This document shows, one piece after another, positions 11,101-19,450 of a stretch of 64,000 bases of DNA. Position 1 is the first letter of the stretch; every line of letters begins with the position of its first letter. The DNA is taken from assembly GCA_018806915.1 (NCBI GenBank), contig JAGKQI010000078.1, positions 1,116,001 to 1,180,000 on the forward strand, written 5' to 3'. Both the position numbers and the translations under genes were made by a program. A model generated the notes under the pieces. It was not told where the DNA came from. It ran no database searches and was given only the letters and a program-made list of their open reading frames with translations. This DNA comes from Phytophthora colocasiae (taxonomy: Eukaryota > Oomycota > Peronosporomycetes > Peronosporales > Peronosporaceae).

Positions 11101-11444
11101 TTGAGAGCGTCCCATCCTTGACTCTTGAAGCGTTCAGCCTTCTCCGAATCATGCGGATTGATGACAAACACTGCCTCAATATACTTGTCCCTACGCAACA
11201 TCTGCTGGAACTGTTTGGACGAAATAATCTTCGTTCGCCCAAACTGGCCGTTGTGGCCATGCTGCCGATAGTAATTGAAGATCTCACGGGCCTGCGCAAC
11301 TCTGGCGCGGCGTTGTCCTGCCACCCAACGGGCTGGACGAGTCTTCGGCAGTCTCAACTTCACAGTCTGCGTGTTCTCCACCTTGATGCGAGGTGCAATC
11401 TGTCCAGTATTCCAGTCGATATCAGGGTTCTGCTCCGCAGCCAC
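8142..11444 (-). CDS. pol: Gypsy-1 pol: reverse transcriptase, RNase H, integrase, chromodomain
   Basis: Open for 1,100 codons. The RT catalytic YFDD is at about residues 308-311, preceded by GYYQVKL. RNase H shows RMDASNFAIGG and VETDHKS. The integrase has an HHCC finger (GHPGYYKTY...CEMCQRNK), DxSMDFVVSL, VSDRDSKF and TERTNRF around its DDE residues. A chromodomain closes the protein (YKVWWLGETKKEATWEPVE). There is no ATG at the 5' end, and the frame overlaps the gag-protease frame by 85 nt. Pol is therefore probably made by frameshifting from gag, or a base was lost there. Apart from that junction the protein looks complete. Confidence 0.93.
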   Translation of the reverse strand: MAAEQNPDIDWNTGQIAPRIKVENTQTVKLRLPKTRPARWVAGQRRARVAQAREIFNYYRQHGHNGQFGRTKIISSKQFQQMLRRDKYIEAVFVINPHDSEKAERFKSQGWDALKDNPAYETLLKYADTVFRTELPNETPPVREGIEHEILLKPGTQPISVKQWRQSPDQRKTIQEWTKEMVQAGIIRPSTSAFCAPTFCVKKPVGWRIVHDYRLLNLATILPAIPMPRKEDTFDAMASSYWYSCMDLLWGYYQVKLREADIPFTAFSTPDGLFEYLVTPMGLSGSPGTFNRLLQKVFMDLSDVAKIYFDDIYVYTKGEDVNDHIAALDRVLKRCEEQKLYIKLSKCQFCVDEIPCLGDFVGRKGVRMDPDKVKIIAEWPVPKTKKQMESFLGTTVYVSRFCKDFAQFAGHLHECIKGKRSRDAIELNENQLRGFDELKKRLSSPPVLSLPDFSKPFGIRMDASNFAIGGVLFQKEGGLEHPIAYTGRKMKPAELNYPVREQELLAIMHALKTWRVYLLDKPFLVETDHKSIEMILTQKTTNRRIARWYNELAEFQPLFKWIPGETNVVADAMSRNPEFEHKAAQVSLKELLDTAQNREIVATMVENNMTVAQSAVKMYSWNKDLQGLVKKLQLGNKVPHYSLDHGVLYYQTREDESPRLYIPDDEDLKNRVICENHDAVTAGHPGYYKTYVAVREKYYWPKMMKYIQHYVNTCEMCQRNKARQVKPPGLLQPLEIPRGRWVDISMDFVVSLPPSKDGYNAIMVIVDRLTKRAKFIATQTTDSAEDIVNVFMKSYVRDHGLPKTIVSDRDSKFTSKFWQAVITAMGTQHNLSSAFRPQTDGQTERTNRFIGDYLRGVINPAQNDWDEFLHLAEFAYNRRLHATIGMSPFEADLGYIPYMPDDIAADPEFKKLEKAAKEFLLRQEAFLKVAQDRMSEAQERMKHYYDRNRLVQDFKIGDMVLLDGKNLDIRHKGYAQSKKLAPRFSGPFPVQKKVSRDSYELGLLKNLKLHPVFHTSLLKPYRKDPKRRQKVNKVVLADGTEGQLVEAVINHRKYKGKPQYKVWWLGETKKEATWEPVENMKQIPGLIDLYWKSKKRENPF

Positions 11445-12946
11445 ATCATGCCCAAAACAACATCCTGTCCTTCAGGAACAGGCATGACTTGGAATGTTCC
11501 CGTTGTCAAAGGAAACACTGGTAACTGCAGAGACATCTCTACAGTCCGACGTGGACGATGCACAACTTGATCATAACCGAGATCAACTTGCATCATGTCA
11601 CCTTCAGTGACATCCAACTTAAGCTTCTTCACCAACTCCTCAGTTACGCCATTCAGGCTACTGCCGTTGTCGATGAATATCGTGACGGGCCTCTCTTGGT
11701 CATCCGTCTTGAATGCTCGAGCTTCAGCCTCTAGGATCGCATACACTGCGCCCTGCATGTACCGATTGGCTTCAGTACGTTTTGGCTGAGTACAATCTGG
11801 AGAAATGTGGCCAAACTTGCCACAGTTTCTGCACGTAGCTGTCTTTTTCCAATCATCGCTCTTGCCTTTCTTCTTGTCGGAGCTCTTTGAATTCTGCTTC
11901 GACTTAGACGCACGATGCCCCGAGCTTGACGATCCTTGCGAACCCTTCGCAGGAGCTCTTGGGGGTTTTCCCGAGTAGTGTGCAAACTCAAAATTCGACG
12001 CAATCTCAATGGCATCTTGCAGTGTTGAAGGACTCTCTTCCTTGATCTTCCTCGCTGTCTCCTCTCGCAAACCGTTCTGAAAGAAGAAACGCTTCTTCAA
12101 CTCGCTGATAGACAACTTTGTCTGTGATAGCAAGTCTTGAAACTTGGAGACGTAATCATGGATGGTCTCATTCTGTTTGAGACGAAACATCCTCTCGCGA
12201 AGATCATATTCGAAGTCCTTCGGCCTGAAACGAGTGCGAAGTCTTCCCTTGAAGAGCGACCATGTGGGCTGTACGTTCGTACCCTCACACTCTGCGATAA
12301 ACGCGCGATACCAATTCAGCACTGACTTGCCTAAGTTGCTGGAGATCATCGTCACAAAATCCGATGTATCTGCCTCCATCAACTCGCGTCTGCTTGCGTA
12401 ATACTGCTCGGTGGCGAAGATCCATAACTCAATATCTTCGCCGTATTTGCCTTCATACATAGGCGGATCCTTCTTTCTTTGCTCACCCCTGGACGCAACT
12501 AGATATTCGAATCTTGCGTTGGCCTGCTGCATCTGTGCTTGCAACTGGGTTTGCATCTGGGCTTGGTATGACTGTTGCTGCTGCGTTAAGTAAACTAACA
12601 GCTGTTGCATCGACATCGTGTCTGATGCTGCGCCTGCTTGTATCGACGACGTATTCGTAGCTTGCGGTTGACCCTGTGGATCAGGAGTCGTCCTAGCCGT
12701 TGGTTGCGGTTGGCCCTGTGGATCAGGAGCCGTCCTAGCCGTTGCTTGCGGTTGGCCCTGTGGATCAGGAGCCGTCCTAGCGGTTGCTTGCGGTTGGCCC
12801 TGGTGTGAATCAGGTGCCGTCCTGGCTGTTGCCTGCGGTTGGCCCTGGAGTGAATCAGGAGCCGTCCTGGCAGTCGTTCGAGGCGTTCTACGCGGACGCG
12901 GGTTTGGAGAGTCGCGCTCACTCGATCTACCACGTGTAGATGACAT
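11360..12946 (-). CDS. gag: Gypsy-1 gag with C-terminal retropepsin
   Basis: ATG at 12946, 528 aa. A repetitive Pro/Gln/Thr N-terminus is followed by a glutamine-rich coil (QLLVYLTQQQQSYQAQMQ), a Gag capsid-like region (ELWIFATEQYY ... SVLNWYRAF), a CCHC zinc knuckle CRNCGKFGHISPDC, and a retropepsin with the active-site IFIDNGSS (Asp-Asn-Gly rather than the more common Asp-Ser/Thr-Gly). The ORF runs out of the protease frame just after MMWLR, where the expected continuation (EQNPDIDW) is found in the pol frame. This is either programmed frameshifting or a single-base loss in a G run near 11435. Confidence 0.9.
   Translation of the reverse strand: MSSTRGRSSERDSPNPRPRRTPRTTARTAPDSLQGQPQATARTAPDSHQGQPQATARTAPDPQGQPQATARTAPDPQGQPQPTARTTPDPQGQPQATNTSSIQAGAASDTMSMQQLLVYLTQQQQSYQAQMQTQLQAQMQQANARFEYLVASRGEQRKKDPPMYEGKYGEDIELWIFATEQYYASRRELMEADTSDFVTMISSNLGKSVLNWYRAFIAECEGTNVQPTWSLFKGRLRTRFRPKDFEYDLRERMFRLKQNETIHDYVSKFQDLLSQTKLSISELKKRFFFQNGLREETARKIKEESPSTLQDAIEIASNFEFAHYSGKPPRAPAKGSQGSSSSGHRASKSKQNSKSSDKKKGKSDDWKKTATCRNCGKFGHISPDCTQPKRTEANRYMQGAVYAILEAEARAFKTDDQERPVTIFIDNGSSLNGVTEELVKKLKLDVTEGDMMQVDLGYDQVVHRPRRTVEMSLQLPVFPLTTGTFQVMPVPEGQDVVLGMMWLRSRTLISTGILDRLHLASRWRTRRL
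12660..12895 (-). repeat. In-frame tandem repeats in Gypsy-1 gag N-terminus
   Basis: About five copies of a 39-45 bp unit encode GQPQATARTAPD followed by PQ, SHQ or SLQ. All length differences are multiples of three, so the frame is kept. Confidence 0.85.
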
Positions 12947-13379
12947 TTCGAGTGGACTTTTCGTAGCACGAACTCAATCCAATAAAACCCAAAAACCCAA
13001 TGAAAAGAAGGAAAAATGGGAGTGGTTCGGCTTGTACCGACCCAAACACCAAAAGAAAGGGTAAATTGGAAGCTACCGGGGAGCGATGGAAATAAAAGCT
13101 GCACTTAAGAGCGTTCCAAGCACTGAACCGGCTTCTAGTAGCGACCAAAGAGTTACGTGCACTAGGCAGAGATATACCAACCTTTCAAAGTTGATTCCCT
13201 GACCTGTGATGGGCACGAACTCTCCCAAAGACAACCCAAAAGAGACCCCTTTAGGCCTAGCACTTCCCCAGCAATTGGCTGGTGCTAATAGCCAAGGATC
13301 TACTCGCTTCTGGCTATGCCGCCCACGAGAGACCCGACCTTGGACGATGGAGCGAAGCTTGACCCGACAAGCGCTACTA
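12947..13379 (-). other. Gypsy-1 untranslated leader
   Basis: About 430 bp between the 5' LTR and the gag ATG. It holds the putative primer binding site at its LTR end. I see no conserved coding sequence, and short frames here look incidental. Confidence 0.6.
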
Positions 13380-13889
13380 TGTAACACAGTAAGCGCGCGG
13401 GGGCGAGGAAGCGGAGGCCGGACTTGGACGGCGGAGCGAAGACCCAGGGAGGCGTGACCAGTTGATGGGCCACTGAGAGGTTGTTGGTAAATTGAAAAGT
13501 GAATTGAAATGAGGAAGGCTCTTACGGTCCTAAGCTAACTGGTGGCTCACAGAGCTCTCTCAAAAATCCAGTAGAGTGTATCCTAGAGCCTATCTTTTCC
13601 TATCTTCTGATTTGGCTATCTACCAATGATTTTCCTATAAACTTCCACGTAGCAATGTTGACTTGACTCCTGGGCGTCCCATAATCAAGCTTCGAGAACC
13701 TTCTCGAATTTCAGCCAATGAGACTCTCTCAATGTCTCAGCTGAATGGCGTAAACCACAATGACATATTACCAGAATCTAGTTTTAGCCAATCACAAAGT
13801 GGGTACATGTAGAGATATGTAGATTGCACTACAGTGCATCAACTTGCACTTCAATGCCGACGGAGTGCTATCGACAGCATTCCGTCACA
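13380..13889 (-). repeat. Gypsy-1 5' LTR
   Basis: Direct repeat of 7604-8113, apparently identical over 510 bp. It is followed by the target duplication GTAGA at 13890-13894. Confidence 0.95.
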
Positions 13890-14193
13890 GTAGATGGAAT
13901 GGATAGAAGTTTTCGTTGTGGAAGACTTGGAGATGGTTGTGGTTGTACGTCAAGCTACAAAACACTTTCCATAAGTGAATTGCTCGTACACAGTGCACAA
14001 CAAGCAACATGCCCGTATCAACGGTGAAGGAACTCGCCAAAGACGATCATTTTTCTTGCGATTCTGGTGTGATCGGACTCCTCGGAGTATCGGAGTTGTG
14101 GTCACTCGTTTTACTGGAGCTGGTGGTGGCGATATGAATGTTTGTCTCTGAGCTGTGTTTTCTGTTGGTCTACTCGCTTCACTCTGTACTGGC
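13890..14193 (-). pseudogene. NEK-B: kinase C-terminal tail, truncated at the inversion breakpoint
   Basis: The minus-strand reading gives the kinase tail found in the other copies (TFISPPPAPV, SHQNRKKNDRLWRVPSPL). Homology to the paralogs ends abruptly at about 14193, within the segment encoding PVPVQSEA. The catalytic domain is missing. The next bases belong to an unrelated segment. This marks the end of the minus-oriented half of the array. Confidence 0.8.
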
Positions 14194-14865
14194 ACATTGT
14201 CGTGGCTCGATGCCAGTAGGGAATTGAATCCCTGGTACGGTGCTCATGGGTCGATATGTGTTATCCGCTTCGTACGTTGCCTGGTTTGGAGTATAGAGCG
14301 TCATACTACCCGTACAAGCCAGAAGACGACCGAGTTGTCCGACAAGCATTGACTCGCAGGATCTGGCTGCACACTCATGCCCACCACTCATAGTGAATTC
14401 CACCAGCCATACGCGTTCGTCAGCCCATACGAGCTGATTGAGATAGCGATTGGGAGGAAGCGTGCTCCTAGCGACATACGTTTCCAAAGGTATGTGCTGT
14501 TCCACGAGGAAGTCGCCACCGTTTGCCAATCTCCGAGCGTTGCCTAGATCAAGTGTCTTCAGACTGCTCTTCAATCTCTCCATGGCACCGCGCGCTTCCG
14601 CTGAGATGGCTTCGAGCGGAGGTCTAATCATCAGTTGTTGTCGAGAGTGTGGCAATATCTTCCCTTCCCCGTCGGACAAGCTGTACACGTCCCAGCCTTG
14701 GGACTTGCGCAGACTGATGGAATCCGTGTGGTTGCATGCCTTCGGGTTTGACAATTACGAAGAAATTCACAAAAGAGATGTTGGAGAACTTTTTGTGCGT
14801 TTTCCTACAGAAACTATGAACCTCCGATTGAAGGAAGATGACGAGACACACTCCGATAGTGAAGC
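14194..14865 (-). other. Unrecognised segment between the two array halves, with a 191-codon ORF
   Basis: This piece has no counterpart in any other cassette. A minus-strand frame from ATG 14754 runs to 14179, entering kinase-tail sequence at its end. It encodes a soluble, mixed-composition protein with no motif I recognise (segments such as YLNQLVWADERVWLVEF and GGHECAARSCESMLVG). It could be a captured fragment of a host gene. Only its uniqueness and position at the orientation switch are certain. Confidence 0.45.
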
Positions 14866-14895
14866 TCATTTCAGAATCCACCGACTCGAGGGAAG

Positions 14896-15028
14896 ATGGT
14901 GAAGCTGTTTTGTGCGATCGTTGGGGAGGGAAGTGCGTTCGAGGTGAACATCGGCAATACTGAGTCGGTTTCCGCGTTGCAGAAGGTGATCAAGGTTCAG
15001 AACAAGGACGACCCAACCCTGAAAACTG
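14896..15028 (+). pseudogene. CRN3: 5' part, interrupted by Copia insertion
   Basis: ATG at 14896 starts the CRN header (MVKLFCAIVGEGSAFEV). The frame is open to the Copia target duplication AACTG (15024-15028). Removing the insertion, the frame continues exactly at 22554 into the NLQLFLAK motif, so the gene was open here before the insertion. The upstream region is atypical: it has GCTCATTTCAGAAT instead of the usual TATTCATTCCAGAAT, because the unknown segment 14194-14865 replaced the normal promoter. Confidence 0.88.
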
Positions 15029-15238
15029 TATGGCGAGGTTAACTTGTGAAGAAGAGAGAGAGGAGTTGTTGGGAGCCGTCAAAAGGCGAAGTGATGTTCA
15101 TTAGATTTATAGGAGCTGCACAGTGTGCAGCGCACAATGAATAGGAGACTACATTTCACTATAAGTATAGAGAAAACAAGTCATAACAGTTTAAGGAGGT
15201 CCTCTGGGTAATCATACTGTTTAGAGGCAACTTTAACA
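15029..15238 (-). repeat. Copia 3' LTR
   Basis: Direct repeat of 18994-19201 plus 22547-22548; no differences seen by eye over 210 bp. Confidence 0.92.
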
Positions 15239-15443
15239 GCCTCCCTGCCTCTTCACATTATGTTCCGGATGCGTGATAATTAGATATGAGAGGTAATACT
15301 CTCTAATGGACGACTGGTCAGTCTTTAAAACGCCACGCCCAGGAAGCCTCCTGCGTTAGCTGATCCGACTTTGCCCTGCAGCTTGCTGTAAGGGAAGGAG
15401 GACACGGGAGACACGCCACGGGTAGGAATTTAGAGACGAAAGT

Positions 15444-16049
15444 ATGGTAGTATCATCAGCACTGCGTCTTGCCCAGCGCCTGCCAGCCAAACGAAAGAAG
15501 AAGAACGCGAGTGCGAAGCAGTTACGTGCCAGGAAGAAGGCGAGAGCGGCTGCGCGTGCAGTACGCATCACAGGGGCGGCCCCGGACGTTGTAGAGCCAA
15601 TCGAGCATGCAGTAGCGTCGTTTTCGGCTATAGTAGACGGTAAAGAGGCCGTGGAGGTGCCTGCAGAAGCTAGGAAGGCAGCAGCACATGCATCCGTGGT
15701 TCCGGCAACTGTACCCGAGGTTACAGCAACATTACCGAAGGTTACAGCAACATTGCCCTCCGTTACAGCAACTTTACCCGCGGTTACAGCAACTTTACCC
15801 GGGGTTGCAGCAACTTTGCATGTACCAAAGAAGAAGACGCGTGGTTCGCTTGCTTCCTTCACCCGCACCCTTGAAAAAGATGATGAAGAAGAAGACTATC
15901 GTCTATTCGTGGCCAGTGCAATGACCGCTGCCATTGAGGCGAGGAAATTTGATGACTTGACAATTGATCATACAAATCCGACAAACTCTGACACCCACTC
16001 TAGTGATACAAATTCCGACTGTGATGACAGTGACGGTGAAATGTACTAG
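15444..16049 (+). CDS. Antisense ORF in the Copia element: basic/acidic protein with TATLPxV repeats
   Basis: ATG 15444, 201 aa, on the strand opposite to the element's gag and next to its 3' LTR. It has a Lys/Arg/Ala-rich N-terminus (PAKRKKKNASAKQLRARKKARAAARAVR, a likely nuclear-localisation or nucleic-acid-binding stretch, written here as about residues 14-41). Five heptads of the type VTATLPx follow (residues about 90-125), then a KKKTRG basic patch and an acidic Asp/Ser-rich tail. No known family is recognised. Period-21 repeats in the DNA match the heptads. The frame has stayed open in an element with identical LTRs. Function unknown. Confidence 0.55.
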   Translation: MVVSSALRLAQRLPAKRKKKNASAKQLRARKKARAAARAVRITGAAPDVVEPIEHAVASFSAIVDGKEAVEVPAEARKAAAHASVVPATVPEVTATLPKVTATLPSVTATLPAVTATLPGVAATLHVPKKKTRGSLASFTRTLEKDDEEEDYRLFVASAMTAAIEARKFDDLTIDHTNPTNSDTHSSDTNSDCDDSDGEMY

Positions 16050-18040
16050 AGAATTTATGGCAAAAATTACGAGCGATCCGAGCTTACCGTTACTGCGAAT
16101 TTCGCTTCAGATGGAATGTTACACGCATTTATTCGTCCATTTATTGTCTGCAAGCAGAAGTAGACAATAGGAGTTGGTAGGATTTCCGCGGGTGCCTAAC
16201 CAATACCGAACTTTCCCAGCAAAACTTTGTCTCATGTGCCTGCATGGAAATAAATTCATATGCCAATTGTAATTCGGTACTTGACCAGGGAAAACCTCAA
16301 CGAGGAGAAAACCTTTTACGAACAAATTAAAAATCCAGTGGGAAAAATAAAAGTACGCATTTAATTTGGCATGCTTCATGCATTAGTGTTATACTCGTAC
16401 ACTTAAACGGTAAGACAGTTGTGCCTCGGAGATGGAAACTTCAATAGCCTCCCGCATCGAGGAGCGCGACGTCCGCGCATTGAGGCGCCGATAAACTCGC
16501 TGCCGTGACGGGAATATTCGTCGTCACTATAGTACAGATCTTCATGGATAGTTCATCATGATTTAGGCGATTCAATAGTACTATTACTACTACTGAGTAG
16601 TATTTTATGGCGTTGGTTAGTCAGGAAAACCTTCGAAAAGGGAAAATCTGTTCACCAGGCCTGTAGCAGTGATCAACTATATAATATTGTCTTCGCAGGA
16701 ATGCACTCTGCGGATTCATTGTGGCTAATCAGGAAAACCATAATGGAGAAAACCTGTTCACCGATCAATTCCTCGCAGTCAATTATGCGGCTTTAGATAT
16801 TAGATGCAGTTGCTTCATTGCATGGTTGGCTATTCAGGAAAAACCATATTATAAAGGAAAAAATCCTGTTCACCAATTTGTGAATCGTCTCAAAATTAAA
16901 GTCTCCGTAAGAGCACTGTTCTTCGTCATGAGCGTTAAAGAGGTTAAAGCTTCTCTATTTGTGAGGACATTTTTCTTCTCACCGACACAGCATCAGACAT
17001 CTCGTGTAGAGGGTACTGTGTTGCCTGTAACTTAAAGTTACTTCATATCTCTATTGATGTACTCCATGTAGTTAGCTTTAATGGGATTTCTTCCATATTG
17101 CCGCAGATCAGCGGGCTTAACAGCAATTTTTGAGGCAGATAAATATCATTGCTACTAGTAATGCTGAAGCTTTAGATGTAGTACTAGAAGATGCACATGT
17201 TCATTGCCATTAACGGCAGATAAGTGCTTGGCATTTATGCTCATGGGATAAACTACGTGAAAAGTAAGAAAGAAGCGATAAAGTCGTGCTATCTATCTTA
17301 ATGATGGGATATTCATCATAGAACACAGAGGCGATGTATTCGTGCATGTTGTTCATGGGTAGGAGACATAAGAGGTTCATTTCGAAGACAGAGGCATAGC
17401 GTTTGCTTGTCAATTTGGCCAATATGCGTTTAATAGTCGTGCATATAAATGACAATGTGTAAACTTTACATGTCAAACTGTTATTGTTGTGCATTAGCGA
17501 AACTCGTGCTTGCATCATTATCTTATGGCGTATGTATTTTACGTGCCATGCATTTCGATAAGCGATCATATTCGTGCTTGTAAGAGTGCTAAACAGAGGC
17601 GTAGTTCGTGCATGTTGCTTGTAAAGACAGATGCGTAAATCGTGCATGTCAATAGGCCAGTACATAACGAAACTTGTTCAAGGAAAACTCGCTTAGGAGA
17701 AAAACCTGAGTTACGTTCTTCATGTTTGTTCATGGTTCCCAGTTTCTGGTAGTGTAGTGTTGACTCAACTTGCATACCCTACGGGGCAGTCTTACAGTGT
17801 GTTGTACATGTACACATGTGAGCATCCAGGGCTTTGCTTCCTGAGATTAACTACATGGTCTCGCAGGTGCCGACAATATGTCATGGCATTTAGTAGAGCT
17901 TCTAGCACGGGATAGCATCCGGCTTTGTGAGGGAGTAGCTAGGAATTTCATCTAGCGTTACCATTGTCACAGGACGTCATTCAGCCAGCGTTGCTTTGGC
18001 TAAGGCAACTTGTTCTGATTGTCCGCGCAGGCATCATGGC
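16050..18040. repeat. Non-coding interior of the Copia element with dispersed short repeats
   Basis: No convincing gene. A motif of the form GGcTATCAGGAAAACC...GGAGAAAACCTGTTCACC recurs near 16612, 16722 and 16828 (about 107-bp steps), with looser copies near 16285 and 17687. A second family, CAGAGGCGTAnTTCGTGCATGTTG, recurs near 17325, 17383 and 17594. The pol genes expected here are absent. Confidence 0.55.
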
Positions 18041-18042
18041 CT

Positions 18043-18927
18043 CTAGATGCGTTCAACGTGCAGTCCAGACCTCCATGCAACTTTGGACTCGTTGCCTATG
18101 GTTGTAGAGGTCTCAGGCATGCCTTTGGCCAAGGTGTAGCGCTCTTGAGCTTGGAGATCGCGACTCTTGACTTCAATGCTCTGTTTAAGGTCTTCAAACG
18201 GGATGCACTTCCGCTGACGCTTCCAGATGCGGGTCATCCTTCCACGACTTGGGCATCGAGTGGAACAGGTAGATAGACTTCTGTCCCTCGGTCATCACCG
18301 ACTCGGTGGCTTCTGATGCGGCTTTCATCACATTCTCAAGTTTGAGAAAGAATTCGGTCAAGTCTGAGCCTTCCTCATACTTCATCTCCATCAAGTAGTG
18401 TTGGATGAAGTACGGGTCGCCATGAAAGGCCGCTCCCGCGTAGTTATGGCAGATGTAGTTGAATATCTCGTAGGAAGTCGTGAGATTCTTGACCAGACGC
18501 ACGTGCACGTTGTCCATCGATTTCATCAAGAAAGCCTTGGTCTTGGCTTCTTGGTGACGACGTTCACGCTGACTAAGAGGCTGAGGCTTCTCTTTCTTGG
18601 TGCGTTTGCGTGCTCGGCGAGCTTCACGTGAGTTGAACGGTCGAACGCTGGAAGGTCCTTGCGCTTGATCGACCCATCAGATCTGGCTCCGGAGTCATCA
18701 TCACAGTCCGAGGGGGGCTTGAGCTCGTCATCGCTCTCCTCGTAGTCCACAGCGTCAGGGTCGACTTCAGCATCCTTGGTAACCTTGGGAGGGTCATCGT
18801 CGTCGGACATGTCGCTAGCGCTCTCTTCACTCTCATCTTCAGACACACCATCGTAGTCAATCTGTTCACGTAGCCGAGAAGGTGTTTGCCATCGAGTGAT
18901 GCGCACACGCGAGTCTGTCTTCCACAT
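18043..18927 (-). pseudogene. gag: Decayed Copia gag (UBN2-like)
   Basis: From ATG 18927 on the minus strand there is an acidic N-terminal region (SEDESEESASDMSDDDD). After a frame change near 18527 comes a Copia Gag core: NVHVRLVKNLTTSYEIF, YLMEMKYEEGSDLTEFF and SIYLFHSMPKSWKD. Another frame change near 18235 is followed by DLKQSIEVKSRDL. The zinc knuckle and everything downstream are missing. Both shifts break the frame. Confidence 0.7.
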
Positions 18928-18993
18928 GTCGCAGTTCTCGGCGCCGATGGGTCGTGGAAAGTCGTCCTGGAGGCTTGGCTTGGGCTCATAACC

Positions 18994-19201
18994 TATGGCG
19001 AGGTTAACTTGTGAAGAAGAGAGAGAGGAGTTGTTGGGAGCCGTCAAAAGGCGAAGTGATGTTCATTAGATTTATAGGAGCTGCACAGTGTGCAGCGCAC
19101 AATGAATAGGAGACTACATTTCACTATAAGTATAGAGAAAACAAGTCATAACAGTTTAAGGAGGTCCTCTGGGTAATCATACTGTTTAGAGGCAACTTTA
19201 A
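18994..19201 (-). repeat. Copia 5' LTR, split by piggyBac
   Basis: Matches 15029-15238. Its last four bases before the break form the TTAA target of piggyBac, and its final CA is found at 22547-22548 beyond that element. Confidence 0.92.
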
Positions 19202-19450
19202 CCCCTCAGTTCCCGATGTCGTATTATACACCATACCAAAACAAATATGTCGTATTATACGACGTAGAAGGAGGAACAACAGCAATTGGCTCGGGTTGCG
19301 ATTTGCAATACTTTAATCAAGACGAATACAAGAAATAAGTTGCAAGAGGTAAATGAGATTTTTTCAGAGACAATACATACATACGGAGCAGGATAGAAGT
19401 TAGGATGGGGTGGCTTCGGATTCGGACAGGGTCATTTACGAACTTGACGG

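Larger units (their letters stand above)
7604..13889 (-). mobile_element. Gypsy-1: chromodomain LTR retrotransposon (6,286 bp, TSD GTAGA)
   Basis: Two 510-bp LTRs (7604-8113, 13380-13889) start TGTAACACAG and end CCGTCACA. I see no difference between them, which indicates a very recent insertion. The 5-bp target duplication GTAGA is at 7599-7603 and 13890-13894. Gag-protease and pol lie on the minus strand. The candidate primer binding site next to the 13380 LTR begins TAGTAGCGCTTGTCG on the minus strand. The insertion sits against the mariner element, inside the 3' part of a kinase copy. Confidence 0.95.

Noticed and set aside
12660..12895. Regular repeats that might suggest a CRISPR or satellite array
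   Set aside because: Repeats are contiguous, in frame with gag and encode GQPQATARTAPD; there are no spacers.
13073..13387. Frames in the Gypsy-1 leader
   Set aside because: Upstream of the gag ATG, no motif, and they run into the LTR; treated as untranslated leader.
15356..15868. 170-codon minus-strand frame overlapping the TATLPxV ORF
   Set aside because: It is the antisense reading of the heptad repeats (VAVTxG), with weaker start context and no second feature.
17210..17665. 151-codon minus-strand frame in the Copia interior
   Set aside because: Composition follows local repeats (ASVF, MHEL segments) and no Gag or Pol motif is present.
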